From a virus, in IMG/VR virus record IMGVR_UViG_3300028920_002946, positions 118,678 to 182,677 of that record: a DNA stretch of 64,000 bases. One strand, written 5' to 3'. The notes under the pieces were generated by a model. The model saw only the letters and a list, made by a program, of their open reading frames with translations. It had not been told where the DNA came from and did not search any database. The position numbers and the translations under genes are program-made. Positions 63,108 through 64,000 of this stretch are shown in pieces (positions within the stretch are counted from its first letter, which is position 1; every line of letters begins with the position of its first letter).

Positions 63108-63344
63108 ATGAACTCCGAGAGATGGGGCACCCTCCAGGGCATCAAGGGGGAGATCAAGGAACTGGCAACCGACCTCCGCGAGAACAAGCGGTGGAAAACC
63201 AGGGAGTCACGGAGATGCAGGCACCTCCTCATAGCCTACGGGCTTCTTCGCGGGCGGCGGTATGAGCAGATTGAGCGCCCTCGTGAGGGCAATGAACCCG
63301 ATTGGCTGGCTGTCAAGGAGATCAAAGATGCCTGTCCAGCCTAG
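63108..63344 (+). CDS. Small basic protein, 78 aa
   Basis: ATG 63108 after AAGGAG. Helical, Arg/Lys-rich. Overlaps the next gene by 17 nt. Unknown. Confidence 0.55.
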   Translation: MNSERWGTLQGIKGEIKELATDLRENKRWKTRESRRCRHLLIAYGLLRGRRYEQIERPREGNEPDWLAVKEIKDACPA

Positions 63345-63636
63345 AATGTACGTGTTGGTCAGGCGCGACCTCTCCGACAACTACCGCATGGTGCAGGGCA
63401 AGCACGCGCTCGCCCAATACGCCCTGGACGAGCCCGTGCTGTTCAAGGTGTGGAACAACGGCACCATCGCGGTCCTCGGGGTCAGGAACCTGATAGAGAT
63501 GAAGATGTGGGAGCAGAAGCTGCTCGCCATGGAGAAGAGGTTCAGCGCGTTCCGAGAACCGGACCTTGACGGGCAGCTGACGTCCCTTGCCTGCTTTGAC
63601 GTGGGTGACATCTTCGCCAGCCTCAGGCCGGCGTGA
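63328..63636 (+). CDS. Peptidyl-tRNA hydrolase 2-like protein
   Basis: 102 aa from ATG 63328 (AAGGAG upstream). YVLVRRDLSDNYRMVQGKHA followed by ALAQYAL and a C-terminal LACFDVGDIFASLRP resembles the Pth2/PTRHD1 fold. Pth recycles stalled peptidyl-tRNAs, which suits a tRNA-rich phage region. Moderate confidence. Confidence 0.5.
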   Translation: MPVQPRMYVLVRRDLSDNYRMVQGKHALAQYALDEPVLFKVWNNGTIAVLGVRNLIEMKMWEQKLLAMEKRFSAFREPDLDGQLTSLACFDVGDIFASLRPA

Positions 63637-63644
63637 CACGGTGT

Positions 63645-63720
63645 GCGCCTGTAGCTCAACTGTCAGAGCAGTGGTCTTTAACACCATGCGTTGCGGGTTA
63701 GAGTCCCGCCAGGCGCGCCA
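63645..63720 (+). tRNA. tRNA with anticodon TTA (putative UAA suppressor)
   Basis: Acceptor GCGCCTG/CAGGCGC, anticodon stem GTGGT/ACCAT (one G-T), loop CTTTAAC: anticodon TTA reads the stop codon UAA. CCA encoded. The T loop is TTAGAGT, with A where C is usual. Folding is good enough that a functional tRNA is plausible; charging identity is unknown. Confidence 0.6.
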
Positions 63721-63775
63721 TTCATTCTATCGAAGGGAAACGGACATGTTATAGCACCCAACAAGGAGGCATGAC

Positions 63776-64000
63776 ATGTCACGTTCCTACCGCAGGCCGT
63801 GGGTGACGGAGCAGCAGAGGCGGGGCGCCCGCTACTCGAAGAGGTTGGCGAACCACAAGGTGCGCCGCACCCCGGACATAGCGAGCGGCAAGGCGTACCG
63901 CAAGGTGTTCGACCCGTGGAACATCCGCGATTGGAGCTATCGGTGGACTTGGGAGGACGACAACGAGTCCCGGCCGTTCTGGAGGGCCATCTGCAAATAG
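63776..64000 (+). CDS. Conserved small basic phage protein, 74 aa
   Basis: AAGGAGG before ATG 63776. MSRSYRRPWVTEQQRRGARY start and RKVFDPWNIRDW near the end look like a phage protein I have met before. Basic and aromatic; probably nucleic-acid binding. Function unknown. Confidence 0.55.
   Translation: MSRSYRRPWVTEQQRRGARYSKRLANHKVRRTPDIASGKAYRKVFDPWNIRDWSYRWTWEDDNESRPFWRAICK

Noticed and set aside
1-64000. Genome-wide UGA recoding (UGA as Trp or Gly)
   Set aside because: Many tightly packed genes end in TGA, often in ATGA overlaps with the next gene; only the release factor has an in-frame TGA.
1-64000. CRISPR arrays, insertion sequences, integrase or attachment sites
   Set aside because: No regularly spaced repeats and no transposase or integrase motif were seen.

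Overview
The window looks like part of a large, GC-rich tailed-phage genome. It encodes a near-complete replication and recombination set built on bacterial-type parts: sigma-like factor, 5'-3' exonuclease, three-subunit clamp loader, primase core, beta clamp, RecD2-like helicase, RecA, RuvC and SbcC/SbcD. It also has DNA methylases, inteins, homing nucleases, short virion-like proteins, an endolysin and 23 tRNA or tRNA-like genes packed with small genes. No rRNA, ribosomal protein or integrase is visible. A class III (oxygen-sensitive) ribonucleotide reductase points to an anaerobic or facultative host; three lipoprotein signal sequences and sigma70-type promoters (TTGACA, 17 bp, TATATT) suggest a bacterial, probably diderm, host. 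The host is not identified.

Layout. 1-13004, minus strand: sigma region-4 protein, exonuclease, NusG-like factor, tau/gamma, delta and delta-prime clamp-loader subunits, primase, an isochorismatase-fold protein without its catalytic residues, a patatin, and a Dam-type methylase split by an antisense homing endonuclease. 13234-25064, plus: a cytosine methylase with an intein at its catalytic Cys, a RecD2-like helicase, and two tandem cytosine methylase genes that each carry a second long overlapping reading frame. 25087-33357, plus: recombination operon (putative SSB, RuvC, RecA, N-half SbcC, SbcD, Cas4-like nuclease, beta clamp, C-half SbcC, NYN RNase). 33354-39939: small proteins, a very basic protein, a CgeB-like protein, probable virion proteins and DnaJ. 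39945-44572, minus: NrdG, NrdD with intein, amidase. 44812-49556, plus: nucleotidyltransferase, PncB and NadE (NAD salvage). 49553-63720, plus: tRNA region. 63776-64000: small conserved protein.

The main result is in the tRNA region. Three compact leaders (49553-49721, 54345-54561, 57524-57711) each have a sigma70-type promoter, a Shine-Dalgarno site, a 19-26 codon reading frame and a strong terminator. In each, sequence at or just before the leader's stop codon can pair with the terminator's 5' arm, as in amino-acid operon attenuators. The codons in each leader match the anticodons of the tRNA genes that follow it: leader 1 (Arg, Ile, Gly, Glu) precedes tRNA-Glu, CAT, Arg and Gly genes; leader 2 (Lys, Arg, Val) precedes tRNA-Lys, Val and Arg; leader 3 (Asn, Pro, Gln, then Leu) precedes tRNA-Asn, Pro, Gln and a Leu(TAA)-like gene. 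I infer that each phage tRNA block is transcribed when its own tRNAs are scarce.

Other points of interest: an RF1-type release factor gene interrupted by one in-frame UGA; a tRNA with a UAA-reading anticodon; chimeric or degenerate tRNAs; genes whose stop codon lies inside the 5' end of the next tRNA; a promoter-driven structured RNA; a 33-bp repeat (plus a shorter third copy) upstream of every minus-strand operon; and a second, late-type promoter motif.
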